NCBI GenBank assembly: GCA_965230335.1
Contig: CBDDKS010000006.1
Span: 1,426,001-1,490,000 of the forward strand
Source: CBDDKS01 sp965230335
Lineage (GTDB): Bacteria; Pseudomonadota; Gammaproteobacteria; Enterobacterales; Kangiellaceae
Direction of reading: 5' to 3'
DNA length: 64,000 bases
Shown: positions 62,242 to 64,000 of the stretch, in pieces
Numbering within the stretch: the stretch's first letter is position 1
Layout of the letters: each line of letters begins with the position of its first letter
Translations under genes and position numbers: made by a program
The notes under the pieces: model-generated
Databases searched by the model: none
The model's input: only the letters and a program-made list of their open reading frames with translations
Told to the model about the DNA's origin: nothing

Positions 62242-64000
62242 CTATTTTTGTAACAATGAAATATCAGCTACCAATAAAAATAATTGCCGTAACTGATACA
62301 ATAATGCCAAACGATTATGTTTTATTTCAAGGTTATCTGTATTCACCATTACTTTATCAAAAAAAGCATCTACGCTAGGTTTCAATTCGGTTAATGTTGC
62401 CAAAGCATTATCATAATGTTTTGAGCGTGAATTCTGCTCAATCATTTCTTTACGTTGTTCCAAATCATTAAAAAGATTCTTTTCTTCTGTTTCTTCAAAT
62501 AACGCTTTATTAATGTTCAATTGTTCAACATTAATATCACTTTTCGATAAAATATTGCTGACACGTTTATTGATGGAAGATAAGCTCTCTGAAAGGGGTA
62601 ACGTATTAAATGTATCTACTGCCATTAGGCGTTTATGATTATCAAAAGGATTTGTCCCCTTTAACGTATAAACAGAATGAATGACCTGCATAGACACTTT
62701 GTTTTCCTGATACCAGGCTTGTCCACGAGCCATGAAAAAATCTAATAATTGTTGCTGTGTTTCTTTAATCAATGGAATCGTTTCACCATCCTGTTTTGGT
62801 GTCTCTGTAAAAATGGTAATGGTTTTCTCTATTAAATCAAATAAATCACAATCAATTTCTTTTTCAACTAATATTCGAATTAATCCCAATGCAGCTCGTC
62901 TTAAAGCAAAAGGATCTTTTGTACCCGTTGGCATTTGACCAATACCAAAAATACCAACCAGTGTATCCAAACGATTAGCAATAGCCAATGCAATACCTGT
63001 TTGACTTTCGGGTAAACTATCTCCAGAGAATTTAGGCAAATAAACTTCTTTGATTGCAGCAGCAATCTCTTCAGATTCACCATCATTTTTTGCGTAATAA
63101 TATCCCATAATACCTTGTAATTCTGGAAACTCATAAACCATATTGGTCATAAGATCACATTGAAACAGTTTTGCTGCTTTTTCTACATCCTGTTGTTTAC
63201 AACCAATCTCTTGACTAAGTATTTGAGCAATTTTACTGACTCGTAATGCTTTATCCTGCAGGGTACCCAGTTTCTTTTGAAAAATAATGTGACTTAATTT
63301 ATTTTCATAATCACTTAACCGCTGTTTACAATCCGTATCATAAAAGAACTTGGCATCGGCCAAACGTGGACGAATCACACGTTCATTACCTTTTATAATC
63401 GTTTGTGGACAAGTACTGTCAATATTGGAAATAGTAATAAAACAGGGTAATAATTTTTTATGATTATCGACACAATGAAAATATTTTTGATCACTGGACA
63501 TAGTCGCAATTAAAGCTTCTGGTGGTACGCTTAAAAACTCTGAATCAAACTGACCAACCAGAGCAACTGGCCATTCAACTAATGCTGTAACTTCTTCCAA
63601 TAAGTCTTCATCAATAATCACCGTTGCATTTAATTGTTCTGCTGACTGATGCAACTGCTCTCTTATATTGGCTTTTCTTTCTTCAAAACTGACAATAACA
63701 TGATGTTCATGCAACTGTTGTTCATAGGTTGCGGTTGATGTTAATCGGACGGGCTCTTTGACATGAAAACGATGACCTTGTGAAAGATTATCAGAGACAC
63801 AACCTAATATTTGCATTGGTACAACACTATCATCCATTAATACCACCAACCAATGCACAGGTCGAATAAAATGCTGTTCACCGGCTCCCCAGCGCATGGC
63901 GCGTGTGATAGGCAACTTAGATAAAGCCGTATTAATACACTCTGGTAACAATACTTGCGCAGATTTTCCTTTTACCTGTGTTTGTGCTGCCAAACGCATG
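62242..64000 (-). CDS. glyS: Glycyl-tRNA synthetase beta subunit (5' end beyond window)
   Basis: 585 codons of the C-terminal part are visible, compared with about 690 in full-length GlyS, so roughly 100 N-terminal residues lie to the right of the window. Blocks are MRWGAGEQHFIRPVHWLVVLMDD, VEWPVALVGQFDSEFLSVPPEALI, KYFHCVDN, VIRPRLADAKFFYDTD, ELQGIMGYYYAKNDGE and TGTKDPFALRRAALGLIRI. The C-terminal anticodon-binding-like tail ends LFLLVADISLLQK. The alpha subunit gene glyQ should lie upstream, outside this sequence. Confidence 0.97.
   Translation of the reverse strand, partial: MRLAAQTQVKGKSAQVLLPECINTALSKLPITRAMRWGAGEQHFIRPVHWLVVLMDDSVVPMQILGCVSDNLSQGHRFHVKEPVRLTSTATYEQQLHEHHVIVSFEERKANIREQLHQSAEQLNATVIIDEDLLEEVTALVEWPVALVGQFDSEFLSVPPEALIATMSSDQKYFHCVDNHKKLLPCFITISNIDSTCPQTIIKGNERVIRPRLADAKFFYDTDCKQRLSDYENKLSHIIFQKKLGTLQDKALRVSKIAQILSQEIGCKQQDVEKAAKLFQCDLMTNMVYEFPELQGIMGYYYAKNDGESEEIAAAIKEVYLPKFSGDSLPESQTGIALAIANRLDTLVGIFGIGQMPTGTKDPFALRRAALGLIRILVEKEIDCDLFDLIEKTITIFTETPKQDGETIPLIKETQQQLLDFFMARGQAWYQENKVSMQVIHSVYTLKGTNPFDNHKRLMAVDTFNTLPLSESLSSINKRVSNILSKSDINVEQLNINKALFEETEEKNLFNDLEQRKEMIEQNSRSKHYDNALATLTELKPSVDAFFDKVMVNTDNLEIKHNRLALLYQLRQLFLLVADISLLQK

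Overview
The window is an AT-rich chromosomal segment of a Gram-negative bacterium, most likely a gammaproteobacterium. It encodes outer-membrane phospholipase, a TonB-dependent receptor, a complete type II secretion cluster, a Hsp15/YrfG/CysQ neighbourhood, and a polA-engB-cytochrome c4-DsbA-endonuclease-diguanylate cyclase order like that of Pseudomonas. The order or genus cannot be fixed from this sequence. Coding density is high, and I saw no rRNA, tRNA, CRISPR array or intact insertion sequence. Layout: 1-4.2 kb holds a cut-off DUF1287 gene, pldA, a zinc peptidase, cysQ and yrfG. 4.2-15.9 kb is a gspC-N type II secretion operon on the minus strand, closed by hslR and an outer-membrane protein gene. 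17.7-23.3 kb is a B12 operon (riboswitch, btuD, btuC, cobO, btuF, btuB). 23.3-28.1 kb is a mixed segment: small membrane protein, DinB remnant, truncated haemoglobin, AraC regulator, GST-like protein and two TRAP permease subunits. 28.6-36.3 kb is the polA-engB-cc4-DsbA-like-endonuclease-GGDEF block. The polA promoter region has DnaA-box matches, and a probable small RNA lies between polA and engB where enterobacteria carry Spot 42. 36.3-41.3 kb holds a DUF599 protein, a thioredoxin-domain protein and an OPT transporter. The most unusual part is 41.4-47.9 kb. A RES/Xre toxin-antitoxin pair with two palindromic operators is followed by a three-gene copper-sensing operon (outer-membrane protein, secreted HMA protein, CsoR) preceded by a CsoR-type operator. 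Next to it is a tight four-gene operon encoding a ScoE/Rv0097-like Fe(II)/2-oxoglutarate isonitrile-forming oxygenase, a FcoT/ScoD-like thioesterase, an LCM-type methyltransferase and a SyrP/TauD-like dioxygenase. In actinobacteria the first two genes make isonitrile fatty acyl units together with an acyl ligase, carrier protein and NRPS, none of which is present here. A minimal isonitrile (possibly copper-binding) pathway without an NRPS is therefore the strongest candidate for an undescribed system. 48-64 kb returns to housekeeping genes: tusA, DUF1285, a small membrane protein, an esterase, a CPA2 antiporter, fpr, a TlpA-like lipoprotein, VOC and DUF2461 proteins, metR/metE, a secreted metalloprotease, a PQQ-type sugar dehydrogenase lipoprotein, and glyS running off the right edge. 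A dispersed short repeat of about 23 nt recurs at gene ends throughout and supplies the stop codon of several genes.
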